From Clostridium merdae (GTDB taxonomy: Bacteria; Bacillota; Clostridia; Oscillospirales; Acutalibacteraceae), in assembly GCF_900176635.1 (NCBI RefSeq), contig NZ_FXLN01000004.1, positions 806,001-870,000 on the forward strand: a DNA stretch of 64,000 nt. Reading direction: 5' to 3'. The number at the start of each line of letters is the position of its first letter. Within the stretch, counting starts at the first letter, position 1. Under the pieces are notes generated by a model. It worked only from the letters and a program-made list of their open reading frames with translations. It had not been told where the DNA came from and made no database searches. Positions 8,214 to 16,935 of the stretch are shown in pieces. A program made the position numbers and the translations under genes.

Positions 8214-9221
8214 ATGTCTTTTTCTATTCTTCCGGGAGCTTGGAGATCGGTCTTCGCCGTTCCCAGTGCACTTGTTGATTCACATATTAAATTGGCAAGC
8301 CCAAATCAACTAAAGGTTCTTTTGTGGGCACTTCGCCACGCAGAGGAAACCTTTTCGCATGAAGCAATTGCCACAGCACTTGGCATTTCCGTTTCAGAAG
8401 TACAGGATGCCATGCTGTATTGGATTCAGGTAGGGCTTGTCGCAGAGGATGCTACAAAGGCCGTGGAGCCGCACGCCGCTCCGGCACAGCCTATTCCGGC
8501 GGAGCTCCCTTTGGCAACCGCTCCCGTTGCAGAAAATACCGCACCCATACCGGCTCGCCGTATTCCCAAACCGGATGGTCTGTTTATTGCAGAGCGGATT
8601 AATCAGTCAGCTGAAATTCGCTTTTTAATGCAGGAGGCACAGCAGCTGTTGGGAAGACCGCTTTCCCCCGGCTTATCTTCTACCCTGCTTGCCATTCACG
8701 ACGATTACGGGCTTCCGGTGGATGTAACCATTATGCTTTTGCAATTTGTAAAAAGCAAGGGAAAAGACAACACCAGCTACATAGAAGCAGTAGCCCGTGA
8801 CTGGGCCGAGGAGGGCATTTCCTCCCACCTTCAAGCGGAAGAAAAGCTGCGCCGGTTGGATGAAATTAATAAGGCTTGGCGTAAAATTGAACAAGCACTG
8901 CGTCTTTCTCCCCGTGCGCCCAGCTCTAGAGAAGAGCGTTACTCAGACCGTTGGCTTTTGGAATGGAAGTTTTCACCCCAAATGGTACGGGAGGCCTACG
9001 ACCGCAGTGTAGATGCCATCGGCAAGCTAAGCCTGAGCTATATGAATAAGATTTTGGAGCGATGGCACAAAGAGGGCATTACCTCACCGCAGCAGGCGGC
9101 AATGGAACAAAAAGAAAAAACTGCGGTGCAAAAGCAATCGAAGCCGCAGCATACCACATACGACATTGAAGAATATGAGCGCATGAGCGCTGAAGTACCA
9201 GATTTATTTGGAAAGGAATGA
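8214..9221 (+). CDS. DnaD domain-containing replication/primosome protein
   Basis: The 335-residue protein has a winged-helix N-terminal part (about residues 20-80). A Pro/Ala-rich linker follows, then DnaD-type helical domains; the last includes the W-x-x-E and SLSYMNKILERWHKEGI stretch (about 275-295) diagnostic of DnaB2/DnaD. Such proteins remodel DNA and recruit the helicase loader at origins and stalled forks. The next gene, 7 nt after its stop, encodes a DnaC/DnaI-like loader ATPase, which supports this role. Confidence 0.9.
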   Translation: MSFSILPGAWRSVFAVPSALVDSHIKLASPNQLKVLLWALRHAEETFSHEAIATALGISVSEVQDAMLYWIQVGLVAEDATKAVEPHAAPAQPIPAELPLATAPVAENTAPIPARRIPKPDGLFIAERINQSAEIRFLMQEAQQLLGRPLSPGLSSTLLAIHDDYGLPVDVTIMLLQFVKSKGKDNTSYIEAVARDWAEEGISSHLQAEEKLRRLDEINKAWRKIEQALRLSPRAPSSREERYSDRWLLEWKFSPQMVREAYDRSVDAIGKLSLSYMNKILERWHKEGITSPQQAAMEQKEKTAVQKQSKPQHTTYDIEEYERMSAEVPDLFGKE

Positions 9222-9228
9222 TGCAGCG

Positions 9229-10218
9229 ATGGCCTATGGAAAGGATATTTACCAAATAGCTCTTGGCATGCTCAATGACCGTCGTATGCGTGAAATAGAA
9301 GCCGCCGAGGAACGCCGCCGTGCTTTCTACTCCATGTATCCCCGTGCGCAAGAGATTGAACGGCAGCTTGCATCAACGGCAATTGCAGCGGCAAAGGCCG
9401 TTCTTAACGGCAGCGATACCGTAACCGAGTTAACCAGCCTCAAAGAAAAGAATCTTACTTTGCAGCAGGAGCTTAACGAATTGCTGGCTAGGGCAGGCTT
9501 GGAGCGAAACTACTTAAAGCCACAATACCAGTGTCAAAAATGTGAGGATACCGGTTATGTAGACGGAAGAATGTGCAGCTGCCTACGTAATCTTTTACGC
9601 AAAATCGCGTATCAGCGTTTAAATGAAATGACCCCTCTCGCCCTTTGTACCTTTGAAGATTTTGATTTGGGTCATTACCCAGAAGAACCTCAAAACGAGG
9701 GTGAAATAGCCCCCAAAAAGCAGATGGAGAATATTTTTCTTTATTGCCGCAACTATGCAAGGGATTTTTCTCTAAAATCGAGCAGTCTTATTCTACAAGG
9801 CGGAACCGGCCTTGGAAAAACTCATTTATCGCTTGCCATTGCCAATGAAGCGGTAAGCAAAGGATACGGCGTAATTTATCTTTCTGCGCAGAACATGGCA
9901 ACCAGCCTAGAGCGTGAACGGTTTGGCCGAGCAGAAGATAATGAAGATACCAATGCACTTTTATTAAGCTGTGATTTATTGATTTTAGATGACCTTGGTA
10001 CGGAATTCTCCACTTCATTTATTGATGCAGCCGTATATAACATTGTCAATACGCGTTTAATGGCTGCAAAGCCTACCATAATAAGTACAAACCTCTCTTT
10101 ATATGAGCTGCAAAAAAGATACTCCGAGCGTTTTGTCTCTCGTATTATAGGCAGCTATGTTCGCCTTACCTTTTTGGGTAAGGATGTACGTCAGCAAAAA
10201 AGGATGAAGCGCGGCTGA
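9229..10218 (+). CDS. DnaC/DnaI-like replicative helicase loader ATPase
   Basis: This 329-residue AAA+ ATPase has Walker A GGTGLGKTH at about residues 193-201 and Walker B LLILDDLG near 255. Sensor residues TNLS and an Arg-rich C-terminus complete the fold. An N-terminal cysteine set (CQKC, then CSC) matches the zinc-binding N-domain of DnaI, which contacts the helicase. The ATG at 9229 is chosen because AAAGGA precedes it; a TTG at 9208 in the same frame would overlap the end of the dnaD-like gene. The pair loads the ring helicase onto DNA. Confidence 0.9.
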   Translation: MAYGKDIYQIALGMLNDRRMREIEAAEERRRAFYSMYPRAQEIERQLASTAIAAAKAVLNGSDTVTELTSLKEKNLTLQQELNELLARAGLERNYLKPQYQCQKCEDTGYVDGRMCSCLRNLLRKIAYQRLNEMTPLALCTFEDFDLGHYPEEPQNEGEIAPKKQMENIFLYCRNYARDFSLKSSSLILQGGTGLGKTHLSLAIANEAVSKGYGVIYLSAQNMATSLERERFGRAEDNEDTNALLLSCDLLILDDLGTEFSTSFIDAAVYNIVNTRLMAAKPTIISTNLSLYELQKRYSERFVSRIIGSYVRLTFLGKDVRQQKRMKRG

Positions 10219-10253
10219 ACGTAACTTCCGTGCGTAACTGACAGGAGGAAAAA

Positions 10254-11927
10254 ATGAAATCAACCAAAAAACGGTCAGTTCTACTTTCTCTGTTCCTTGT
10301 CGTACTGTTTGTATTTACTGCTGCCCCAGTTTTTGCTAAAGAAGACTCAATCCCCTCCATACAAATTGATGCTGCTTTGCGGGAAGATGGCTCCGCCGTA
10401 ATTACGGAGGTCTGGAATGTAAGTGGTGTACGCAGTGGCACGGAATACTTTAAAGCAATAAAAAATTTAAGCGAAGGCATGAGCGTTCATTCCTTTACTG
10501 TAAAGGATGAAACTGGAAAAACCTACCAAACTTTGAGTGATTGGGATACAAACCGTTCACGGGAAGAAAAAGCCGGCACCTGCGGCATCTTAAAAAAGTC
10601 TGATGGTTATGAGCTTTGCTGGGGAATTGGCAATTATGGCGACCACCAATACACCATCGAATATGTTTTAGATGGTCTGGTGAAAAATTATGGAGACTAC
10701 GCAGGCTTCTATCACCTATTTGTTTCAGACTTAAGCAGCTCCCCAAAATCCGTAGCGGTTACGGTTCGTATGCCAAACACCAGCTTTAATGAAGGTAATT
10801 CGAGGATTTGGGGCTATGGCTTTGAGGGCGAGGTATATGTAAATAATAATGGTACCCTTTTTGCAGTTACCGAAGGAAGCCTAAATAAAAGCCATAAATT
10901 TAATTTACTATGTCGCTTCGACAACGACATGTTCCCACAGGCCTTAAAAGCAGATATTACGTTTGAGGAATTACAGAACAAAGCAAATAACGAAGAAAAA
11001 AGCGAATCTACGGCGCTTTTCATTGTATTGGGAATATTGGGTGTTCTTCTCATTGGAGGAGCAGTCGCATTTGCTTTCTTCTATTCCCGCTATAAATTAG
11101 CGGATGGCTCTACGGTACGCCTTGAGTCACGAGAGAAAATTGAACCTTCTTGGTTGATTCCCTTTGGTGGGAATATTCCTGCAGCGTGTGCGGCAATGGC
11201 AATGCTGCGTAGAGATATTTCTTGCGATAAGCTGTTGGGCGCATACTTTATACGCTGGCAAAGAGCCGGCTATATCCAAATAGAAAAACGCATCAACGAG
11301 GATAAACGTAAAAAGAAAGAACCGGAAGAAATCATTGTTTTTCACCCGGAAAACACCCCCACCTTAAAGGTAGAGCAATCGCTATATGCTATATTAAGTA
11401 GCTTTGCCGATGCAGACGGAATTCTTTGGAGCTCACAAATCGAAAAGAAAGCAGATAAGATTTTTGATAAGCTAACCTTATGGTCGGAAGAAGTAAAAAA
11501 AGATGGTGAAAAAGAATTAATCCGATTAGGAGTAGCCGCTAGGGATGACCGTGAGGTTGTTCGTTTTACCTCTACTGGATTTGACCAGGCCGTTCGTTTG
11601 ATCGGTTTGGAAAAATACCTAATTGGAATGAAAAAACAACAGGAAGAGGGGCTTGCTCCGCAAGAGCTGTGGGGAGATTTCCTTGTTTTCGCCGCTTTAT
11701 TCGACATTGGTGAGCAGGTGCTCAACAGTATGAAAGTGCTTAATCCCTCTTATTATGAAGAATTCTCAGGCATGTACGGCTATCACCCTGCCCACATGGT
11801 TCTTTTTATGTCGATGACCAATCATATTTCTAGCAGCGTTTCTCCCAATAGTAACGGTACGGGCGGTGCGGCAAGTACCATGGCCGGTGGAGGCTTTTCC
11901 GGCGGTGGCGGTGGCGGCAGCCGTTAA
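10254..11927 (+). CDS. DUF2207 domain-containing membrane protein
   Basis: This 557-residue protein starts with a clear signal peptide (KKRSVLL core, cleavage near VFAKE). An extracytoplasmic DUF2207 domain runs to about residue 250, one strong membrane span lies at about 255-280, and a cytoplasmic part follows. The C-terminus ends in the glycine/serine-rich run FSGGGGGGSR that is characteristic of the family. Function is unknown. AGGAGG lies 5 nt before the ATG. It may share a transcript with the helicase loader gene 35 nt upstream, though nothing suggests a shared function. Confidence 0.9.
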   Translation: MKSTKKRSVLLSLFLVVLFVFTAAPVFAKEDSIPSIQIDAALREDGSAVITEVWNVSGVRSGTEYFKAIKNLSEGMSVHSFTVKDETGKTYQTLSDWDTNRSREEKAGTCGILKKSDGYELCWGIGNYGDHQYTIEYVLDGLVKNYGDYAGFYHLFVSDLSSSPKSVAVTVRMPNTSFNEGNSRIWGYGFEGEVYVNNNGTLFAVTEGSLNKSHKFNLLCRFDNDMFPQALKADITFEELQNKANNEEKSESTALFIVLGILGVLLIGGAVAFAFFYSRYKLADGSTVRLESREKIEPSWLIPFGGNIPAACAAMAMLRRDISCDKLLGAYFIRWQRAGYIQIEKRINEDKRKKKEPEEIIVFHPENTPTLKVEQSLYAILSSFADADGILWSSQIEKKADKIFDKLTLWSEEVKKDGEKELIRLGVAARDDREVVRFTSTGFDQAVRLIGLEKYLIGMKKQQEEGLAPQELWGDFLVFAALFDIGEQVLNSMKVLNPSYYEEFSGMYGYHPAHMVLFMSMTNHISSSVSPNSNGTGGAASTMAGGGFSGGGGGGSR

Positions 11928-11983
11928 ATAATAAATTTCGAATTGCTTTATTCATTTATTTGGCTAATTACGAGGTGTTGATT

Positions 11984-12766
11984 ATGGCAAGTATACGAAA
12001 TTCTGGAATAGGCGCCACCCCATTTCAGCAGCTACTGGGGCACCAGCCTCAATTGCTGGAAAAATGGAATGAATTAGAAGTGTTTTTTACTTCTAGCAGA
12101 ACTTTTAGCACAAGATTGAAAGAAGAAGTGCGGCGCACCTTGGCAGTCGAAAATGGGTGCCAATACTGCATGGCAAAAGGAAAACCATCTAACCATATCG
12201 AAGACTTAAAAATCCAATTAGCCGTTAAAACCGCACTTCTATCTGTAAAAGAGATTCATTTAAGCGATGAAAACATGGCGCAATTAAGGCATCTTTTTAC
12301 GGATGCAGAAATATCGGAACTGCTTGCATTTATTTGTTTTATCTCTGCATCACAACGATATGGAGCGTTGCTTCACTTAGAGCCGAATTGTTCTATAACC
12401 GCTTACGATAATCATAATCTACCCTCAAAAGAGAATCAAAGTAATTCCTATTGTAAAATAGAAGTATTTATACCGGAATCACACCTTGCTACACTACAAA
12501 AGTCTTTGCAAAATGTGGATGCTGGGCACATAGGGAATTACGATAGCTGCCTTTCTTACAGCGAGGTTACTGGCTGCTGGAGGCCGCTTTCCGGGAGCGC
12601 TCCCTATATCGGCAATGAAAACATCATCAGCTCTGAGCGTGAGTTAAAAGTCGAGTTTATTTGTTTACACGAGAATGTGGATGTAACCATTGAAGCCATA
12701 AAAAGAGTTCACCCATACGAGGTTCCAGTTATTAATGTGCTACCTCTTTACCGAACCAGTTATTAA
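11984..12766 (+). CDS. AhpD-like/carboxymuconolactone decarboxylase protein fused to a Nif3-insert (PII/CutA-like) domain
   Basis: Residues 1-140 (of 260) look like the all-helical AhpD/CMD fold, with the redox pair CQYC preceded by a conserved Glu (EEVRRTLAVENG). The His that usually follows CxxC in AhpD is not there. Residues about 155-258 match the PII/CutA-like domain inserted in YqfO-type Nif3 proteins: AGHIGNYDSC, then TGCWRPLSGSAPYIG, and AIKRVHPYEVPVINVLPLY at the end. The ATG at 11984 has GAGGTG upstream; the earlier in-frame TTG at 11960 does not. The function is unknown; a redox protein with a ligand- or metal-sensing module is an inference. Confidence 0.75.
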   Translation: MASIRNSGIGATPFQQLLGHQPQLLEKWNELEVFFTSSRTFSTRLKEEVRRTLAVENGCQYCMAKGKPSNHIEDLKIQLAVKTALLSVKEIHLSDENMAQLRHLFTDAEISELLAFICFISASQRYGALLHLEPNCSITAYDNHNLPSKENQSNSYCKIEVFIPESHLATLQKSLQNVDAGHIGNYDSCLSYSEVTGCWRPLSGSAPYIGNENIISSERELKVEFICLHENVDVTIEAIKRVHPYEVPVINVLPLYRTSY

Positions 12767-12796
12767 ATGGAGAAGAACTCACAAAGGAGCATCACT

Positions 12797-13279
12797 ATGG
12801 AGACTCTGCAACTTTACAGCAGTGCGTTTGAAGATGGCGGTTGGATTCCGGCTCGTTATACCGCCCGGCAGGAAGACCTCTCTCCACCCTTTGAGCTAAT
12901 CGGTCTCCACCCAGATGCAAAAACGCTTGCCATAACGCTTGACGATGCCTCTCACCCCATCTTCCCCAATTACAACCATTGGGTGATTTGGAATTTACCA
13001 GTACAGGCAAGCATTTCAGAGGGCATTCCGCATGGCAAATCCCTTAGTTCCTTTGGTGGTGCCGTTCAAGGGATTGCTTACGGTAGGAATCGTTATAAAG
13101 GCCCTAAACCTCCATTGCGTTCCATTCATACTTATGTTTTTACAATCTACGTTTTAAATTGCACGATTCATTTATCTTCTAGCAGCAAAAAGCAAGCCTT
13201 ACTTGACCAAATGGATGGGCATATTTTACAGCAAGCCTCCATTTTGGGGAAATTTCAGAGCCATAGAGCAGAAGTATAA
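12797..13279 (+). CDS. YbhB/YbcL-type phosphatidylethanolamine-binding-like protein (PEBP family)
   Basis: This 160-residue cytoplasmic protein belongs to the bacterial PEBP/Raf-kinase-inhibitor-like family. The ligand-pocket segments are visible: TLDDASHPIFPNYNHWVIWNLP and G-x-NRYKGPKPP, followed by HTYVFTIYVL. The biochemical role of these proteins in bacteria is not settled. The ATG at 12797 is preceded by AAAGGAG at 7 nt; an ATG at 12767 directly abuts the upstream stop and lacks a good site. It is the last gene of its unit. Confidence 0.88.
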   Translation: METLQLYSSAFEDGGWIPARYTARQEDLSPPFELIGLHPDAKTLAITLDDASHPIFPNYNHWVIWNLPVQASISEGIPHGKSLSSFGGAVQGIAYGRNRYKGPKPPLRSIHTYVFTIYVLNCTIHLSSSSKKQALLDQMDGHILQQASILGKFQSHRAEV

Positions 13280-13301
13280 ATGAAATCATTCTAAATAGAG
13301 T

Positions 13302-13348
13302 AAAGCCGGTGTCTCCCTCTCGCAAGATTGGGAAGATACCGGCTTTTT
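13302..13348 (+). terminator. Terminator after the PEBP-family gene
   Basis: AAAGCCGGT (13302-13310) pairs with ACCGGCTTT (13338-13346), with further weak pairing inside, and a T-run follows. It separates two converging units. Confidence 0.7.
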
Positions 13349-13364
13349 ATGTTAATCGAAAGAA

Positions 13365-14447
13365 TCAAAATGCTTTATGTTCATCTATGGCAACTCTGTA
13401 TACCTGCTCCATTTGCTCCACATTCTTTTTGAAGTCAAACAGACGTAGAACTCGTTCTCTTCCAGAGGTACCCATGTTACGGCGCAGCTCTGCATCTTGG
13501 CGCAGGGTAAGCAAATGCTCTGCAAGAGCCTCTACATCCCCCACGGGTGCCAAATAGCCTGTAACGCCATCCTCTACCGTCTCAATAAATCCGTCTACAT
13601 TACTGGCGATGACGGGTACACAACAGGCCATCGCTTCAACTGCTGAAACACCAAAGCTTTCGGAACGACTTGGCAAACAGACAACATCCATTTCGCTAAG
13701 TGCCAGCGGCACTTTGGTATTGGGGATTACCCCACACAAATTGGCACACTGTGCAATACCAAGGGAATCAATCAGGCGCTGAAGCTCACTCTCACGGCTA
13801 CCTTTGCCATAAATATTGAGCGTATAAGAACCCTCCGGTGCCTTTTGAACGAACAGTGCAAATGCACGAATTAAATCATCCATACCGTATACGTCTTCCA
13901 GCGCTTTTACAGCACCAACACAAAAGCCGTCATGCTCCTGCGGCTGCGGCGAAAATAAGGAACAATCCACTCCAAAAGGAGTAATCCAAATTTTCCGTTT
14001 CTCTCCAAATACGCGGCGTACCTGCTCTGCCATCACTTCGCTAGTAGAAGCCACAATATCCGCCGCTTTCAGATTTCCTGCAACCAATAGCTTATGCAGA
14101 GGGCTTTTCAGTGGGAACTCATACACATCACTCCCCCAAACAGAGAGCACCAAGGGGTGCACCTTGGCCATACGGGCAAGCGTACCATAGCCACTGGCAT
14201 AATGTGCATTAATAATATCAGGAGCAAAATCCGCTAAATCACGGCGAAGCTCACTGCCATTTAGAAAATACCCCGCAAAACCGCTCTTACCTAAATACAC
14301 AACCTCAACCTCAGGGTTCAAGTTTTTCTGGCGATTCTCATGCTCCGGCAGTGAATAAAGGCGCACCTTATGCCCCTTTTTGCAAAGGGCATTTACCCAC
14401 TTTACGGTGTGACTAGAGCTTGCTGCTGAAACAAATGCTATTTTCAT
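13365..14447 (-). CDS. Glycosyltransferase, GT4 family (GT-B fold)
   Basis: The 360-residue protein has the GT-B layout. The N-domain begins MKIAFVSAAS and includes WGSDVYEFP, then a linker. The C-domain carries the sugar-nucleotide signature ESFGVSAVEAMACCVPVIAS (the E-x7-E motif of GT4 enzymes) and DGVTGYLAPVGD. The ATG at 14447 overlaps the stop of the previous gene by 4 nt; upstream residues in the same frame belong to that gene. It is the last gene of the polysaccharide cluster and probably adds one sugar to the lipid-linked repeat unit. Confidence 0.9.
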   Translation of the reverse strand: MKIAFVSAASSSHTVKWVNALCKKGHKVRLYSLPEHENRQKNLNPEVEVVYLGKSGFAGYFLNGSELRRDLADFAPDIINAHYASGYGTLARMAKVHPLVLSVWGSDVYEFPLKSPLHKLLVAGNLKAADIVASTSEVMAEQVRRVFGEKRKIWITPFGVDCSLFSPQPQEHDGFCVGAVKALEDVYGMDDLIRAFALFVQKAPEGSYTLNIYGKGSRESELQRLIDSLGIAQCANLCGVIPNTKVPLALSEMDVVCLPSRSESFGVSAVEAMACCVPVIASNVDGFIETVEDGVTGYLAPVGDVEALAEHLLTLRQDAELRRNMGTSGRERVLRLFDFKKNVEQMEQVYRVAIDEHKAF

Positions 14448-15523
14448 GCCTGCTTCTCCCCCTGACCGCCGCCCAAATCTGCTATCACCGTTTTGGCACG
14501 GTCTACCCATAGGTTCCCATGCACGGCTTGCGCGGCATTTTGAGCACAACGAGCATACAACTCGGTATTGTTTAGTATTTCAGATACTTTCACCGCAAAA
14601 TCCGAAGGGTCATTCTCACAAACGAGACCCAAATCGTATTTTTGAACAAATTTTTCTGTTTCGGTACAGTTTACCGCAACCATGGGCAAACCATATTCCA
14701 AATACTCCATTAGTTTTACAGAAAACGCAAAATCATTGTAAGCATTCTTTTCAATGGGATACAGCGCCAAATCTGCCTGTTCATACAATGGTGCCAATTC
14801 CTTTGCACCGGAGGCATGTACCATATTAAGCCAAGGCTTATCGAGATACGCTCCCAGATAAGCAGCTCCCTGTGGACGGCAAACTAAGGTTAACGGGAAG
14901 GTTTCCCCCTCCCCATTGAGTATATCAAATGCCTTAAGCAGTGTATCGGTTCCATAACGTTTCGAAACTCCACCCACATAAATACTGCGCATTCCCTGCG
15001 GCTTTTCCAGCTTATTGCTACGGCTACCCATGCAGGCGGGTGGCAAAAATGCTACTCGGGGAAAATCAAAATATACTGCCATACTTTCGGTGGGTAAATA
15101 AATGAGATTAGTATTCTTTTTTAAGAAGCGAACATCCCATTCCGATATCCATGCAATTACATGCTGCTTTAGGCTCTTTTTACCGGAAATGAACACTTCA
15201 TCAAAACGAAATGCAGCATCGCGGTAAAAATAACCTACCGGTATTCCCATTTGGTGCACACGCCGAATCAGCTTTCGGTCAAAACCGTGAAATATAGGGC
15301 CGGAAGGGCTTTCAACGTAACAGAAATCCGGGCGGTTGTGATCGAGCCACTGGTTGATTTCTTCTACCGCATGGCGACGATGCTCGCGCTGGTTTTGCTG
15401 CGCCTGTAACAGCTTTACTTCGCAGCCAAGTGAAAGAAATGCCTCATACATCATTTGCGGGCGAACGGATGAACCGGATTGAAAATCCCCAAAATCAATA
15501 TAAGTTAGGTATAAAATCTTCAT
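14444..15523 (-). CDS. Glycosyltransferase family 1-type protein of the polysaccharide cluster
   Basis: This 359-residue GT-B protein begins MKILYLTYIDFGDFQSGSS, and its C-half has SIYVGGVSKRYGTDTLLKAF and KLMEYLEYGLPMVAVN. These are the positions of the nucleotide-binding and donor-sugar loops in GT4 enzymes. The E-x7-E signature is less clear than in its neighbour. It overlaps the next glycosyltransferase and the upstream polymerase by 4 nt each, so translation is coupled. Acceptor and sugar are unknown. Confidence 0.85.
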   Translation of the reverse strand: MKILYLTYIDFGDFQSGSSVRPQMMYEAFLSLGCEVKLLQAQQNQREHRRHAVEEINQWLDHNRPDFCYVESPSGPIFHGFDRKLIRRVHQMGIPVGYFYRDAAFRFDEVFISGKKSLKQHVIAWISEWDVRFLKKNTNLIYLPTESMAVYFDFPRVAFLPPACMGSRSNKLEKPQGMRSIYVGGVSKRYGTDTLLKAFDILNGEGETFPLTLVCRPQGAAYLGAYLDKPWLNMVHASGAKELAPLYEQADLALYPIEKNAYNDFAFSVKLMEYLEYGLPMVAVNCTETEKFVQKYDLGLVCENDPSDFAVKVSEILNNTELYARCAQNAAQAVHGNLWVDRAKTVIADLGGGQGEKQA

Positions 15524-16935
15524 GATTTTACCGCCGCTTTCTTTTCATTCCCATCCAATTTATCAATGAGCTTAACCACACCTGCGGGCATACGGGGCAA
15601 TAAGCGTTCCCACACATAAGGAGCAAAATGACCCCCTATAAGCAAAAACAGCAGTACATAAACCTGAAAGTTATAAATGAAATCGACAAAGCCACCCTGA
15701 GTGGTAAGTGCCAAACGGCTGGTGAGCATAGCAGTTAATGCTAATTGATACGGTGATTTACGAAGGCGGGTGAACACATAAAATAGAACGCCCAGTAATA
15801 CACCCATATAAACAATGGAGAGAACCATGCCCCAAAAACCAAAGTTAGCATAGGCTTCCCCAATGTAAAACGCATTCATTACACCGCCCGTACCATCGTA
15901 GACCTTTTCGGAGCCATAAAAATCCATAACCAGCTTGGCAGAGCGTACATGACCACCCTCAATACCCAATAGCTGCATTGCTGTTGGTGAAAAACTTCTG
16001 CCGCCCAAAAAGGGAAAAATAGTCGGGAACAGGTCAAAGTGCATGGTTAACGTACCAACCTGTGTAAAGATTGTACGTCCAATTGGACCATTATAAAAGT
16101 TGCTGTCTCCAGAAGTAAAGCTGTAACCCATGCGCCCATAAATGAACACAATAAACAGTGCCATCACAGCGCCAAAACCAAATACCGTTTTGCGGGAGAT
16201 TCCGCCACGCTCGTACATAAGAATCAAAAGCAGTACAAACAGATAGAACAGCACCGGCGATTTTTCAAAGTTGATGGTCGCAGAAACGATAGAAGAACCA
16301 ACCAAAACAGCGGTAAGAGCCCACCACCAAAACTTCTTGAGAACCACTGCATAGGCAAACGCAATGTAAGAAAGCAGTGGTAAAAACAGCCCTAATAAAA
16401 GATTTTTCACATAGCTGTTAATGATGACAATTTGTGAAATACGCTGGCGTTCCACACCGAACTCAAAACCGGCGGGCGCACGCACCAAGCGCAATAATGG
16501 GAAATACCCAATTTTAATAATGTAAAGCAAAAGCAGTGCACAGCAGATAAAACCGATGACGGATAAGGCGTAGAATGCCAACCGTTCGTGCTTTACTTCC
16601 ACCGTTTTCTTTAAATAGCTTTTGTAACGTTGCTGAATATCAATATGAAAACAGCGGTACAGCAAAATGATGGTGAGCGGAAATAAAATTGCTGACAGCA
16701 AAACGCTGTAAAACATCAGGTCGTAGCTATCGCTCACTGTAATATACTTCATTGTATAATGGTTGCGGTCCCCTAAATAGACCATAGCTGCACCAATATA
16801 CGTTTGCAGTAAAAACAGGTACATGATATAAGAAATGAGATTTATTTTTCCAACATTCAGCGTTGCCGATGCCTTATGAAATAGAATCACTGAAATAACA
16901 AGGCCAAGGACAACGATCAGTTCTTTCCAGATCAT
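15520..16935 (-). CDS. Wzy-like oligosaccharide repeat-unit polymerase
   Basis: This 471-residue integral membrane protein has about ten to twelve hydrophobic spans. A longer polar loop holds FLGGRSFSPTAMQLLGIEGGH (about residues 300-320), and the pattern YIGEAYANFGFWGM lies near the end. This layout is typical of O-antigen/oligosaccharide repeat polymerases, which are poorly conserved in sequence. It lies between a flippase-containing upstream part and two glycosyltransferases, overlapping both neighbours by 4 nt. It probably joins flipped repeat units outside the membrane. Confidence 0.75.
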   Translation of the reverse strand: MIWKELIVVLGLVISVILFHKASATLNVGKINLISYIMYLFLLQTYIGAAMVYLGDRNHYTMKYITVSDSYDLMFYSVLLSAILFPLTIILLYRCFHIDIQQRYKSYLKKTVEVKHERLAFYALSVIGFICCALLLLYIIKIGYFPLLRLVRAPAGFEFGVERQRISQIVIINSYVKNLLLGLFLPLLSYIAFAYAVVLKKFWWWALTAVLVGSSIVSATINFEKSPVLFYLFVLLLILMYERGGISRKTVFGFGAVMALFIVFIYGRMGYSFTSGDSNFYNGPIGRTIFTQVGTLTMHFDLFPTIFPFLGGRSFSPTAMQLLGIEGGHVRSAKLVMDFYGSEKVYDGTGGVMNAFYIGEAYANFGFWGMVLSIVYMGVLLGVLFYVFTRLRKSPYQLALTAMLTSRLALTTQGGFVDFIYNFQVYVLLFLLIGGHFAPYVWERLLPRMPAGVVKLIDKLDGNEKKAAVKS

